A stretch of 34,506 bases of DNA from a virus, in IMG/VR virus record IMGVR_UViG_3300036719_003187, positions 1 to 34,506 of that record; one strand, 5' to 3'. The notes below the pieces were generated by a model. The model was not told the DNA's origin, did no database searches, and worked only from the letters and a program-made list of their open reading frames with translations. A program made the translations under genes and the position numbers. Below, piece by piece: positions 7,468-14,918 of the stretch; position 1 is the stretch's first letter, and each line of letters opens with the position of its first letter.

Positions 7468-7884
7468 ATGTCAGACGAAGTAGTAAAAGTTGCCGTTCTA
7501 GAGCAAAAATTTGCTGATTTTATTAATATTGTAAACAAATTAGATGATGCTATACAAAAGTTAAGTGAAGTTAATACGAATGTAATTAAAATGCTTGCAG
7601 TTCACGATGAAAAAATTGATCAGTGTAATAAAACTGATGATTTGTTTCTCAAAATGATCGATGATATTCGTGATGAAAATGCGGAAGATCATCAAAAGTC
7701 TAATGAAAGAATTTTAGCTTTGGAAAAAGAAATTGGTGAAGTCTCGAAAATAAAGTGGATGACGATAGGATGTGGAGTTGTTTTAGCAGTTCTTGCAACT
7801 TCTTTTTCCACATTAGCATCTGGTTGGTGGACACCAGCAGGAATGAGAGATGCTAGAGATATTCACCAGTCTAGTCTCAAGTAA
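7468..7884 (+). CDS. Coiled-coil protein with one C-terminal membrane segment
   Basis: The 138-aa protein has a long heptad-patterned helical region (about 5-90: VAVLEQKFADFINIVNKLDD...) followed by a single hydrophobic segment (about 94-117, WMTIGCGVVLAVLATSF...) and a short polar tail. This layout is common to a cyanophage family that is sometimes labelled holin-like or inclusion-protein-like, but a single membrane segment behind a coiled coil does not prove a holin. Lysis timing or envelope anchoring are the two plausible roles. Confidence 0.7.
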   Translation: MSDEVVKVAVLEQKFADFINIVNKLDDAIQKLSEVNTNVIKMLAVHDEKIDQCNKTDDLFLKMIDDIRDENAEDHQKSNERILALEKEIGEVSKIKWMTIGCGVVLAVLATSFSTLASGWWTPAGMRDARDIHQSSLK

Positions 7885-7892
7885 AATAAATA
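7885..7892 (+). promoter_or_regulatory. Late promoter candidate (AATAAATA) before a 37-codon ORF
   Basis: AATAAATA overlaps the preceding stop codon and lies 18 nt before the ATG at 7911. Any RNA from it would start near 7899 and fold the TTGGCAT/ATGCCAA hairpin (7901-7917), which contains that ATG. Confidence 0.45.
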
Positions 7893-7910
7893 ATTGAGTG
7901 TTGGCATAAG

Positions 7911-8024
7911 ATGCCAATGAAACCCCCAAAAAAAGTCACCCTCTACTCACTACAAAAAGCTACTAACGCAGTCATTAAATGGACCGCAATAATGACTGCT
8001 CTTTGCCTTGACAAAGTACGATAG
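7911..8024 (+). CDS. Possible 37-aa basic peptide
   Basis: The frame reads MPMKPPKKVTLYSLQ..., with a short basic start and a moderately hydrophobic end (WTAIMTALCLDKVR). A second ATG in frame is at 7917. Support is weak: a late-type promoter stands just upstream, but the first ATG is inside a hairpin, there is no clear ribosome binding site, and a 9-bp inverted repeat runs through the coding stretch. The region may instead be purely regulatory. Confidence 0.35.
   Translation: MPMKPPKKVTLYSLQKATNAVIKWTAIMTALCLDKVR
7968..7999 (+). repeat. Perfect 9-bp inverted repeat between late and replication genes
   Basis: GCAGTCATT (7968-7976) and AATGACTGC (7991-7999) are exact complements with a 14-nt loop, followed by TCTTTG rather than a T-run. 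It sits just before the gp61 promoter and could block read-through from the late block or act as an operator. A second perfect repeat, TTGGCAT/ATGCCAA with a 3-nt loop, is at 7901-7917. Confidence 0.75.
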
Positions 8025-8035
8025 TTTGATAGAAT
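8008..8035 (+). promoter_or_regulatory. Sigma70-type promoter for the primase-nrd operon
   Basis: TTGACA (8008-8013), a 16-nt spacer and TAGAAT (8030-8035). The -35 is enclosed by a small inverted repeat, CTTTG (8001-8005) and CAAAG (8012-8016). The expected start near 8042 gives a short leader to the ATG at 8059. Confidence 0.65.
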
Positions 8036-8058
8036 AGAATACCAGTGATGTCTTGTTT

Positions 8059-9027
8059 ATGGACTTTGTTGATGTAAAATACATCAATTTGATTTCTTCC
8101 CGATTCCAAAAGTTTAAGAAAGTAAAGAATAATCTTTATAACTTTAGGTGTCCGATTTGTGGAGACTCTCAAAGGAATAAAAATAAAGCACGGGGATATC
8201 TCTATCAAGTTAAAAATAATACAAACTTTAAGTGTCATAATTGTGGAATTAATATATCATTTAACAATTTTCTTAAACAGATAGATTCGACAATTCACAA
8301 ACAATATACTTTTGATAAGTTCAAAGAAGGACATACTGGCAAGAATTTTACAGTTGAAGAACCTGTATTTAATTTTGAAGTACCTCAATTCAAACCGAAG
8401 TTAAATTTGCCAAAAGCAACAGAAAATCAAAAAGCAAAAGACTACTTAGAAAGTAGAAAACTAAATCCGGATAAATTTTATTACACAGATAAATTTAAAT
8501 CGTGGACAAATTCTATAAAAGAAGTCTTCGATGATACTATTAAAGATGAACCTAGGATTATCATTCCTTTGTTCTATCAAAATACTTTAGTTGGATTTCA
8601 AGGTAGAGCACTTGGTCCAAGTAAGATTAAATATATTACTGTGATGCTTAGTGATGACGCACCAAAAATCTATGGACTCGATGAAGTTCAAAAAGACAAA
8701 ACTGTATATGTCACCGAAGGACCATTTGACTCAACATTCATTTCAAATGCGATTGCTATGTGTGGAGCTGATGGTGATGTTAGTAAGTGGGGCATTGGTG
8801 ATCCTGTTTGGATATACGATAACGAACCACGTAATTCAGAAATCCTATCAAGAATTTCCCGTGTTATTGAAATGGGACAAAAAGTTGTCATCTGGCCTTC
8901 ATCAATAAAAGAGAAGGATATCAATGATATGGTTTTGTCTGGACTTGATATTCAGAACGTGATAAAATCTAACGTGTATTCTGGATTAGAAGCAAAACTT
9001 AAATTTACTACCTGGAAAAAAGTATGA
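8059..9027 (+). CDS. 61: DNA primase gp61
   Basis: The 322-aa protein has an N-terminal zinc site, CPIC (residues 31-34) and CHNC (59-62), followed by a Toprim-like catalytic part with IIPLFYQNTLVGFQGRA, the acidic VTEGPFDS motif and WIYDNEPRN. This is the T4 gp61 layout; gp61 makes pentamer RNA primers with helicase gp41, whose end is at the window start. The ATG at 8059 (MDFVDVKYINL) is preferred over a TTG two codons earlier; neither has a clear ribosome binding site, so initiation may rely on a short leader. The stop overlaps the nrdA start (ATGA). Confidence 0.9.
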   Translation: MDFVDVKYINLISSRFQKFKKVKNNLYNFRCPICGDSQRNKNKARGYLYQVKNNTNFKCHNCGINISFNNFLKQIDSTIHKQYTFDKFKEGHTGKNFTVEEPVFNFEVPQFKPKLNLPKATENQKAKDYLESRKLNPDKFYYTDKFKSWTNSIKEVFDDTIKDEPRIIIPLFYQNTLVGFQGRALGPSKIKYITVMLSDDAPKIYGLDEVQKDKTVYVTEGPFDSTFISNAIAMCGADGDVSKWGIGDPVWIYDNEPRNSEILSRISRVIEMGQKVVIWPSSIKEKDINDMVLSGLDIQNVIKSNVYSGLEAKLKFTTWKKV

Positions 9028-11318
9028 GTAACGGTACAAAAGTAATCAAGAGAAATGGATTGATTGAATCTCTTGATCTAGACAAAATGCACATAATGGT
9101 TGAAGAGGCATGTAAAAACCTTGCTGGCGTCTCTGCAAGTCAGGTTGAAATGAAGTCTGGTATCCAATTTTATAGTGGAATTTCTACTGCAGAAATTCAA
9201 GAAATTTTGATTCGTTCTGCTTCTGATTTGATTGATTTAGATCATCCGAATTACCAATATGTTGCTGCTCGTCTTCTTTTGTTTTCGGTTCGTAAGCAAC
9301 TTTATGGAAAGATGATGGAACTTCCTCATCTTGAAGAACACATTTATGCTTGTGTAAATGCTGAAGTATATGATTCTGATATTTTTAATAAGTATTCTAA
9401 GGAAGAAATTGACTTTGCAAACTCTTTCATCCGTCATGATAGGGATTACTTGTTTACGTATGCTGGACTTAGGCAGGTAGTTGATAAGTATCTTGTGCAA
9501 GATAGAAGCACTGGTGGAGTATATGAAACTCCTCAATTCATGTATATGATGATTGCATTGACGGTATTTGCCGAGTATCCAAAAGAAACTAGAATGTCAT
9601 ACGTTAAGAGGTATTATGACGCAATCTCAAGACACAAAATCAACATCCCGACACCAATCATGGCAGGAGTGCGAACTCCGCTTAGACAATTTGCTAGCTG
9701 TGTCCTTGTTGACGTTGATGACACCCTCGATAGTATCTTTAGCAGTGATATGGCTATTGGCAGATACGTGTCACAGAGGGCGGGCATCGGCATCAACGCT
9801 GGTCGAATCCGTGGCATCAACAGTAAAATCAGAGGGGGAGAAGTTTCGCATACGGGTGTTATACCATTTCTCAAAAAGTTTGAAGCAACTGTCAGATGTT
9901 GCACGCAAAATGGCATACGAGGTGGATCCGCGACAGTACACTTCCCAATCTGGCACCAAGAAATAGAAGATATCTTAGTTCTTAAAAACAATAAAGGTAC
10001 GGAGGACAATCGTGTTCGCAAACTTGATTACAGCATCCAAATCAGTAAACTCTTCTATGAAAGGTTTATTCAAGATGGTGAGATCACGCTTTTCTCCCCG
10101 CATGATACACCTGGACTTTATGATTCTTTCGGGACAGACAAGTTTGACGATTTATACGTTCAATATGAAAACGATTCGTCCATTCCGTCGAAAACTGTTA
10201 AAGCACAAGAACTCATCCTTAGTCTTCTTAAAGAAAGGGCTGAGACGGGTCGTATCTATATCATGAACATTGATCATTGCAACTCTCACTCATCCTTTAA
10301 AGATAAAGTTGAGATGAGTAATCTTTGTCAAGAAATTACTTTGCCAACTTATCCGATTCAGCACATTGATGGTGAGGGTGAGATTGCACTTTGCATTCTT
10401 TCTGCGATTAATGTAGGTAAAGTAAAATCCGATGAAGAACTTGAGGAACTTTGTGATCTTTCTGTTCGTGGACTAGATGAATTGATTGACTATCAAAAGT
10501 ATCCTGTAATAGCAGCAGAACGTGCTACAAAGGCACGAAGATCGCTTGGTGTAGGATTTATTGGTTTAGCACATTATTTGGCAAAACTTGGATTTAATTA
10601 TGATTCTCAAGAATCTTGGGATGCAGTTCATGGTCTGTCCGAATCATTTCAATATTATCTTCTAAAGGCATCAAATCAACTTGCAAAAGAAAAGGGACAT
10701 TGTGAATATTTTGGACGAACCAAATATGCTGATGGCATTCTTCCGATTGATACATACAAAAGAGATGTAGACGAAATCTCTTCTATCCCCTACCAGCATG
10801 ATTGGGAAACACTTAGAACATCAATCTTGGAATATGGCCTTAGGCACTCAACATTGTCCGCACAGATGCCATCGGAGAGCAGTTCCGTTGTGTCAAATGC
10901 AACCAATGGAATCGAGCCACCTAGAGACTACTTGTCCGTTAAAAAGTCAAAGAAAGGACCTCTCAAGCAAATTGTTCCTCAATATCAAACTCTTAAGAAC
11001 AACTATACGCTTTTGTGGGATATGCCTAGTAATCGTGGGTACATTCATATTGTTGCTGTTATGCAAAAATTCTTCGATCAAGCGATTAGTGGAAACTGGT
11101 CCTATAACCCAGAAAATTATTCGGATAATGAAGTCCCAACTTCAGTAATGGCAAATGACTTTTTGACTACATACAAGTATGGGTGGAAAACTTCCTATTA
11201 TCAAAATACCTACGATATTAAAACCGATGAGGTGGTGGAAGAGAAACCCAAACTTCAAGATTTGCTAAGTGAGTTAAGTTCAGTAGAGGAGGGAGAGTGT
11301 GAATCCTGTGCAGTTTAA
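9024..11318 (+). CDS. nrdA: Class Ia ribonucleotide reductase large subunit
   Basis: The 764-aa length is close to T4 NrdA. An ATP-cone-like N-terminus (about 5-95) precedes the catalytic barrel. The redox-active cysteine of the first motif is C226 (FASCVLVDVDD). NLCQEITLP carries the catalytic Asn, thiyl Cys and Glu, and ALCILSAINVG carries the partner Cys. The shuttle pair CESC lies at 759-762 near the C-terminus. The enzyme reduces ribonucleoside diphosphates to deoxy forms for phage DNA synthesis together with NrdB, whose gene overlaps its 3' end. Codon use is patchy: the stretches near 9620-9970 and 10780-10990 are visibly more G/C-rich than the rest. Confidence 0.97.
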   Translation: MSNGTKVIKRNGLIESLDLDKMHIMVEEACKNLAGVSASQVEMKSGIQFYSGISTAEIQEILIRSASDLIDLDHPNYQYVAARLLLFSVRKQLYGKMMELPHLEEHIYACVNAEVYDSDIFNKYSKEEIDFANSFIRHDRDYLFTYAGLRQVVDKYLVQDRSTGGVYETPQFMYMMIALTVFAEYPKETRMSYVKRYYDAISRHKINIPTPIMAGVRTPLRQFASCVLVDVDDTLDSIFSSDMAIGRYVSQRAGIGINAGRIRGINSKIRGGEVSHTGVIPFLKKFEATVRCCTQNGIRGGSATVHFPIWHQEIEDILVLKNNKGTEDNRVRKLDYSIQISKLFYERFIQDGEITLFSPHDTPGLYDSFGTDKFDDLYVQYENDSSIPSKTVKAQELILSLLKERAETGRIYIMNIDHCNSHSSFKDKVEMSNLCQEITLPTYPIQHIDGEGEIALCILSAINVGKVKSDEELEELCDLSVRGLDELIDYQKYPVIAAERATKARRSLGVGFIGLAHYLAKLGFNYDSQESWDAVHGLSESFQYYLLKASNQLAKEKGHCEYFGRTKYADGILPIDTYKRDVDEISSIPYQHDWETLRTSILEYGLRHSTLSAQMPSESSSVVSNATNGIEPPRDYLSVKKSKKGPLKQIVPQYQTLKNNYTLLWDMPSNRGYIHIVAVMQKFFDQAISGNWSYNPENYSDNEVPTSVMANDFLTTYKYGWKTSYYQNTYDIKTDEVVEEKPKLQDLLSELSSVEEGECESCAV

Positions 11319-12486
11319 AATTTCTTTAACAGAAGAACAAACACAAGTCAAGGGGATGACGGTTTTTAACACTGAACAAGTGAATGTAAAAAAACAACCG
11401 ATGTTTTTTGGAAAACCTCTTGGGATACAACGATATGATTCATACAAATATCCAGTCTTCGATAAACTGACTACACAGCAATTAGGATACTTCTGGAGAC
11501 CCGAAGAGGTGTCTCTTCAGAAGGATCGTGGTGACTATCAAACTTTACGTCCTGAACAGAAACACATTTATACATCAAATTTGAAATATCAAATTATGCT
11601 TGATTCTGTTCAGGGTCGTGGACCTGGAATGGCTTTCATTCCATATTGCTCATTACCTGAGTTGGAAGCATGTATGGAAGTGTGGGGGTTTATGGAGATG
11701 ATCCATAGTCGTTCATACACGTATATTATCAAAAATATCTATTCTGATCCAAGTGAAGTGTTTGATATGATCATCAATGATGAACGTATCTTGGAACGTG
11801 CTAAAAGCGTTACAGAATCATATGATGACTTTATTCAAACCGCACAAGATTATGGTTCATCCAATACTTGGATGCACAATCTTGAAAAAGTTTCATATGC
11901 ACAACAGAGTCTCAATGATGTTAAACGAAAATTATACAGAGCAATCGCAAACGTTAACATTCTTGAAGGTATTCGCTTCTACGTTAGTTTTGCTTGTAGT
12001 TTCGCCTTTGGTGAACTTAAGCTTATGGAAGGATCCGCTAAGATCATCTCTCTTATCGCAAGAGACGAAAATCAACACCTAGCTATTACTCAGAATATTC
12101 TGAATAAGTGGAGGGATGGTGATGATCCTGAAATGAAGCAAATTATGAAAGAGGAGGAAGAGTGGACATATAAGATGTTTAATCGTGCTGTAAATGAAGA
12201 AAAACGATGGGCAGATTATCTGTTCAAAGATGGTAGCATGATTGGACTTAACGATAAACTTCTTCAACAATACGTTGAGTGGATTGCTAATAGAAGGTTA
12301 AAAGCGATTGGATTAAAACCTCAATACGATATTTCAGCAAACAATAATCCACTTCCTTGGACTCAGCACTGGATTTCCTCTAAAGGTCTCCAGGTGGCTC
12401 CCCAGGAAACCGAAGTAGAAAGTTATGTAGTCGGTGGAATTAAACAAGATGTGAAAAAGGACACATTTAGTGGTTTTAAATTGTAA
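11299..12486 (+). CDS. nrdB: Class Ia ribonucleotide reductase small subunit
   Basis: All key residues of E. coli-type NrdB are present: the Asp ligand in MLDSVQGR, Glu and His in EMIHSRSY with the radical Tyr at the end of that motif, Glu in LEGIRFYVSF, and Glu/His in ARDENQH. The C-terminal end (VKKDTFSGFKL) fits the tail that docks on NrdA. The GTG at 11299 is preceded by GAGGAGGGAG and gives a 395-aa product. An ATG at 11356 (MTVFNTEQVNV) aligns better with the T4 start but has no spaced ribosome binding site, so a 19-residue extension is possible. It overlaps nrdA by 20 nt; a terminator follows. Confidence 0.97.
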   Translation: MNPVQFKISLTEEQTQVKGMTVFNTEQVNVKKQPMFFGKPLGIQRYDSYKYPVFDKLTTQQLGYFWRPEEVSLQKDRGDYQTLRPEQKHIYTSNLKYQIMLDSVQGRGPGMAFIPYCSLPELEACMEVWGFMEMIHSRSYTYIIKNIYSDPSEVFDMIINDERILERAKSVTESYDDFIQTAQDYGSSNTWMHNLEKVSYAQQSLNDVKRKLYRAIANVNILEGIRFYVSFACSFAFGELKLMEGSAKIISLIARDENQHLAITQNILNKWRDGDDPEMKQIMKEEEEWTYKMFNRAVNEEKRWADYLFKDGSMIGLNDKLLQQYVEWIANRRLKAIGLKPQYDISANNNPLPWTQHWISSKGLQVAPQETEVESYVVGGIKQDVKKDTFSGFKL

Positions 12487-12510
12487 TAATCGAATTAAAA
12501 CTTATAGATA

Positions 12511-12535
12511 GAGGAGGTAACCCCTCCTCTTTTTT
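12511..12535 (+). terminator. Intrinsic terminator after nrdB
   Basis: GAGGAGG (12511-12517) and CCTCCTC (12523-12529) form a 7-bp stem with a 5-nt loop, followed by six T residues. The next ATG starts at the end of the T-run. Confidence 0.9.
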
Positions 12536-12691
12536 ATGATACACGTTACAGACATTTACGCTCTTAAAGCAAAATTATTTAAACTTAAACATCAAGTAGA
12601 TCGAGATCAGATGTATCCTGGAGAGAAAGAACTCGTTCATAAATATCTTAATAAAGTTCTTGATTATGTAGATGAGTTGCAGTTATACTAA
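12536..12691 (+). CDS. Small conserved cyanophage protein, 51 aa
   Basis: The protein (MIHVTDIYALKAKLFKLKHQVD...) is a helical, Lys-rich segment then a short motif MYPGEKELVHKYLNKVLDYVDE. The ATG abuts the terminator T-run, so either the terminator leaks or translation uses read-through RNA; no ribosome binding site is evident apart from the purine-rich terminator stem (GAGGAGG), which lies too far upstream unless the hairpin brings it close. It overlaps the next gene by 20 nt. The length and pattern look like a recurrent cyanophage family of unknown function. Confidence 0.65.
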   Translation: MIHVTDIYALKAKLFKLKHQVDRDQMYPGEKELVHKYLNKVLDYVDELQLY

Positions 12692-13109
12692 TCCATGGTA
12701 TTATAATGAAGAACCTTTTGAGTCTAAAGATATCAAAGACTATTTTGGATTTGTTTATTTAATAGAGAATAAACTAAATGATCGAAAATACATAGGTAGA
12801 AAATATTTTTGGCAATTTAGAACCCCAAAAGGTAAGAGTCGTAAAGTTAAATCAGAATCAGATTGGAAAAAATACTATGGGTCTTGTCCGGAACTTAAAG
12901 AAGACATTATCAAATTTGGTAGAGAGAATTTTAGTAGAATTATCTTATCATTACATAAAACAAAGGGCAAAACAAACTACGAAGAGACAAGACAACTCTT
13001 CACGAATAATGTACTCACAGAGTCCCTTGACAACGGAGAACCTGCATTCTACAATAGCAACATCCTCTCAAGGTATTACCGAAAAGATTATTATGAACGC
13101 AACGACTGA
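12672..13109 (+). CDS. GIY-YIG-like phage endonuclease
   Basis: The 145-aa protein has FGFVYLIENKLNDRKYIGRKYF near residues 25-46. This matches the GIY...YIG core (GFVYLI and KYIG spaced as in the family), followed by KSESDWKKYYGSCPELKED, a basic/aromatic segment typical of phage Seg-like nucleases, then the Glu-containing TNYEETRQLF helix and FYNSNI. GIY-YIG enzymes make single- or double-strand cuts in DNA; phage copies act as homing enzymes or in recombination and host-DNA breakdown. It sits in a chain of overlapping genes rather than alone between promoters. The fold call is good; its role is open. Confidence 0.7.
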   Translation: MSCSYTNPWYYNEEPFESKDIKDYFGFVYLIENKLNDRKYIGRKYFWQFRTPKGKSRKVKSESDWKKYYGSCPELKEDIIKFGRENFSRIILSLHKTKGKTNYEETRQLFTNNVLTESLDNGEPAFYNSNILSRYYRKDYYERND

Positions 13110-13266
13110 AGATATTGTTGCTCACGTAAGGGAATGGTCTCTTGATCGTGCCGCAGATAAAAACATTTCAAAAGCAGATTCTCGTGCTATCCTTGCAGAG
13201 TTTTATGAATGGATTGATCCAGAAGATGATGAACTTGAGATTGTCTCCTTAGAACCTGAAACTTGA
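13093..13266 (+). CDS. Small acidic protein, 57 aa, function unknown
   Basis: The ATG at 13093 lies inside the 3' end of the nuclease gene in another frame (17-nt overlap). The protein (MNATTEDIVAHVREWSLDRAAD...) is helical with a strongly acidic end (DPEDDELEIVSLEPET). No motif is recognised. Overlap-coupled position and coherent composition support a real gene; a longer upstream reading of the same frame would run over the nuclease gene and is unlikely. Confidence 0.6.
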   Translation: MNATTEDIVAHVREWSLDRAADKNISKADSRAILAEFYEWIDPEDDELEIVSLEPET

Positions 13267-13286
13267 TATAAATTGAAAAAATAAAA

Positions 13287-13937
13287 ATGTTAGAAATTTT
13301 AAAAAAATTCAATTATTCTCCACCAGATATTGTTGAATATAATGATGATAATCTTAAGATTGTAAGAAAAAATAATGGATATTTTTTATTTTTAAAAGAT
13401 ATTGGGTGGATGGCATATGATTATAACACTCATGTGTCTGCTTATGAATTATATTCTCACTATTCTCTTGCTAAAGGTCATTGTATTTGCACTGGACTTG
13501 GATTTGGAGTTAGAGAAAATTGGATTTTGACTAAACCGGAGGTTTCTAAAATTACTATTATTGAAAATGATAGTAATTTAATTGATTATCATAAGCATAT
13601 TAAATCTCCATTTCTAGACCATGTAGAAATAATAAATTGTGATGCTTCCGAGTATGTGGGTAAGTGTGACACTTTATTGTTGGATCATTATGAAAATGAA
13701 ACTGAAGAAGAAATTGTGAACAATGTGTGTCACATTCAAAATAATATTGAGTGTGATACTTTATGGTTCTGGCCTTTAGAAAAGTTTATCTTAAAACATG
13801 ATATTTATGATAAAAAGGTTGAATATGATTTTTTCAAACATAAAAATAAATTATGGAAATTACCAGAATTAGATACTGAAACCCTAAGATCTTTCTGTTT
13901 TATGTGGTTTTCTTCTTCTACCTACAAGGTATATTGA
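13287..13937 (+). CDS. Methyltransferase/spermidine-synthase-fold protein
   Basis: The 216-aa protein shows a class I SAM-binding pattern in its middle. CICTGLGFGVRENWIL (about residues 67-82) serves as the Gly-rich loop, KITIIENDSNLIDYHK gives the second strand ending in an acidic residue (E92 or D94) for ribose binding, and HVEIINCDASEYV is the third strand with its Asp. The arrangement resembles spermidine-synthase-like proteins, but the aminopropyl-acceptor residues cannot be confirmed. The gene is noticeably A/T-rich and follows a 20-nt gap. The substrate could be a small molecule, nucleic acid or protein. Confidence 0.55.
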   Translation: MLEILKKFNYSPPDIVEYNDDNLKIVRKNNGYFLFLKDIGWMAYDYNTHVSAYELYSHYSLAKGHCICTGLGFGVRENWILTKPEVSKITIIENDSNLIDYHKHIKSPFLDHVEIINCDASEYVGKCDTLLLDHYENETEEEIVNNVCHIQNNIECDTLWFWPLEKFILKHDIYDKKVEYDFFKHKNKLWKLPELDTETLRSFCFMWFSSSTYKVY

Positions 13938-13962
13938 CAATTCCTAAATAATCACTTATAAT
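13934..13962 (+). promoter_or_regulatory. Consensus sigma70 promoter upstream of the RlpA-like gene
   Basis: Exact TTGACA (13934-13939), a 17-nt spacer and exact TATAAT (13957-13962). The -35 box overlaps the stop codon of the methyltransferase-like gene. The expected start near 13969 falls within the first arm of the terminator hairpin that follows. Confidence 0.85.
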
Positions 13963-13966
13963 GTTT

Positions 13967-13996
13967 AAGCAATTCTTAAAAAAGATTGCTTTTTTA
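13967..13996 (+). terminator. Terminator hairpin overlapping the transcription start of the promoter at 13934
   Basis: AAGCAAT (13967-13973) pairs with ATTGCTT (13985-13991), with an 11-nt loop and a T-run. RNA from upstream would carry both arms and stop here. RNA begun near 13969 would lack the first base or two of the arm, so the hairpin would be weaker. Confidence 0.7.
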
Positions 13997-14035
13997 TTAT
14001 GAGACTTTGAGTGCGATTTAGAGCCCAGGAGATTG

Positions 14036-14051
14036 CCCCTTGAGAAAGGGG
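14036..14051 (+). promoter_or_regulatory. Leader hairpin with a GNRA-type tetraloop before the RlpA-like gene
   Basis: CCCCTT (14036-14041), loop GAGA, AAGGGG (14046-14051). It lies in a roughly 125-nt untranslated leader between promoter and ATG and is not followed by T residues, so it is likely a stability or translation element. Confidence 0.6.
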
Positions 14052-14094
14052 AAGTGCGTTTTCTCTATTGGGATGTAGAGTTCTATGCAAATTA

Positions 14095-14457
14095 ATGCTT
14101 TTAAAAACACTTTCAATTCTTGCTTTTGGTCTAGTCGGATTGGCACCCGTAACAGCAAAGGCAGCGAGCGGATGTTCCCTCGCATCACATTATGGAATCG
14201 GTGATGGATATCATGGGCAGACAACTGCTAACGGTGAAAGATATAATGCTTACGGAAAATCAGTAGCACATCGGTGGTTACCATTTGGTACTAAATTAAG
14301 AGTGACAAATCAATCAAATGGTAAATCAGTAATTGTGCGTGTAAATGATCGAGGACCTTATGTAGGTGGTAGAGACCTTGACCTGTCTTACGGTGCGTTC
14401 TCTTCTATTGCTCACCCAGGGCAAGGAGTCGCTAACATCTGCTATGCAACTTTATAG
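14095..14457 (+). CDS. Secreted RlpA-like double-psi beta-barrel protein
   Basis: The 120-aa protein begins with a signal peptide (MLLKTLSILAFGLVGLAPVT, cleavage expected after AKA at residue 23). The mature part is an RlpA/DPBB domain: ASHYG, GQTTANGERYNAYGKSVAHR, LPFGTKLRVTNQSNGKSV, VRVNDRGPYVGGRDLDLS. RlpA proteins bind or cut peptidoglycan strands in the periplasm. The phage copy lacks the SPOR domain and lipobox of bacterial RlpA. The ATG at 14095 is chosen because it starts the signal peptide; the ATG at 14085 is in another frame. With a consensus early-type promoter it could weaken or remodel the host wall, or take part in lysis. Confidence 0.85.
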   Translation: MLLKTLSILAFGLVGLAPVTAKAASGCSLASHYGIGDGYHGQTTANGERYNAYGKSVAHRWLPFGTKLRVTNQSNGKSVIVRVNDRGPYVGGRDLDLSYGAFSSIAHPGQGVANICYATL

Positions 14458-14462
14458 TATTT

Positions 14463-14470
14463 GATAAATA
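14463..14470 (+). promoter_or_regulatory. Late promoter candidate (GATAAATA)
   Basis: GATAAATA stands just after the RlpA-like stop codon, 32 nt before the next ATG. A terminator-like hairpin starts 3 nt downstream, so late RNA would begin inside that hairpin. Confidence 0.45.
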
Positions 14471-14472
14471 TT

Positions 14473-14501
14473 GGGGAGTGCTGCAGAACTCCCCCTTTTT
14501 T
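14473..14501 (+). terminator. Intrinsic terminator after the RlpA-like gene
   Basis: GGGGAGT (14473-14479) and ACTCCCC (14488-14494) form a perfect 7-bp stem with an 8-nt loop, followed by six T residues. The next ATG begins at 14502. Confidence 0.85.
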
Positions 14502-14918
14502 ATGTTTAATTTTAACTTTGGAAATAAAAAATCAAATATAAAACAATATGCAATTATAGGAATTGTATTATCTTCTATCATTGCAACACTCTCACAATGC
14601 ACGGGAATTCATGAAAACAATCTTTGGGACATACTTGACGAAGTTCAAAGAAAGTATTTCCCACAAACTACTATTAACCAGATTATTATTCAAGACCCTG
14701 ACAAAGTAAAACGTAGAGTGGAAAGGGATGTTAATAAAGCAATTGATAATGTAATACCAGAGTATGATCGGATTATTTCCGATTATAGTCGAAAATATAA
14801 ACCAAGATATGTGGAAGAACAAAATAATGAGACTGTGTGCTATACTGATGAATGTAAAAAGTTGGCACCTCCTATGAGAATCTGTGCTCCTTGGGTTGAC
14901 ACCTGCCCTAAGGACTGA
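14502..14918 (+). CDS. Single-pass membrane protein with Cys-containing C-terminus
   Basis: The 138-aa protein has a short N-terminus, one membrane segment (about 15-36, QYAIIGIVLSSIIATLSQC), then a polar domain with a charged helical part (DPDKVKRRVERDVNKAIDNV) and a C-terminal part with cysteines (CYTDEC, RICAPW, DTCP). The N-in/C-out layout and likely disulfides suggest the tail is periplasmic. Following the RlpA-like gene, an envelope or lysis role (for example an inner-membrane spanin-like subunit) is conceivable, but no partner lipoprotein is visible, so I leave the function open. The LSQC before the exit is not a proper lipobox. Confidence 0.7.
   Translation: MFNFNFGNKKSNIKQYAIIGIVLSSIIATLSQCTGIHENNLWDILDEVQRKYFPQTTINQIIIQDPDKVKRRVERDVNKAIDNVIPEYDRIISDYSRKYKPRYVEEQNNETVCYTDECKKLAPPMRICAPWVDTCPKD

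Noticed and set aside
9614-10021. A 135-codon open frame on the minus strand inside nrdA
   Set aside because: It is fully antisense to the conserved catalytic region of nrdA, has no ribosome binding site or recognisable domain, and coincides with the more G/C-rich patch that lengthens antisense frames.
14085-14094. ATG at 14085 as start of the RlpA-like gene
   Set aside because: It is in another frame; the ATG at 14095 opens directly into a good signal peptide.
14502-14918. Lipoprotein (outer spanin-like) call for the membrane protein
   Set aside because: LSQC is not a valid lipobox and the segment before it is a full membrane helix after a non-signal N-terminus.
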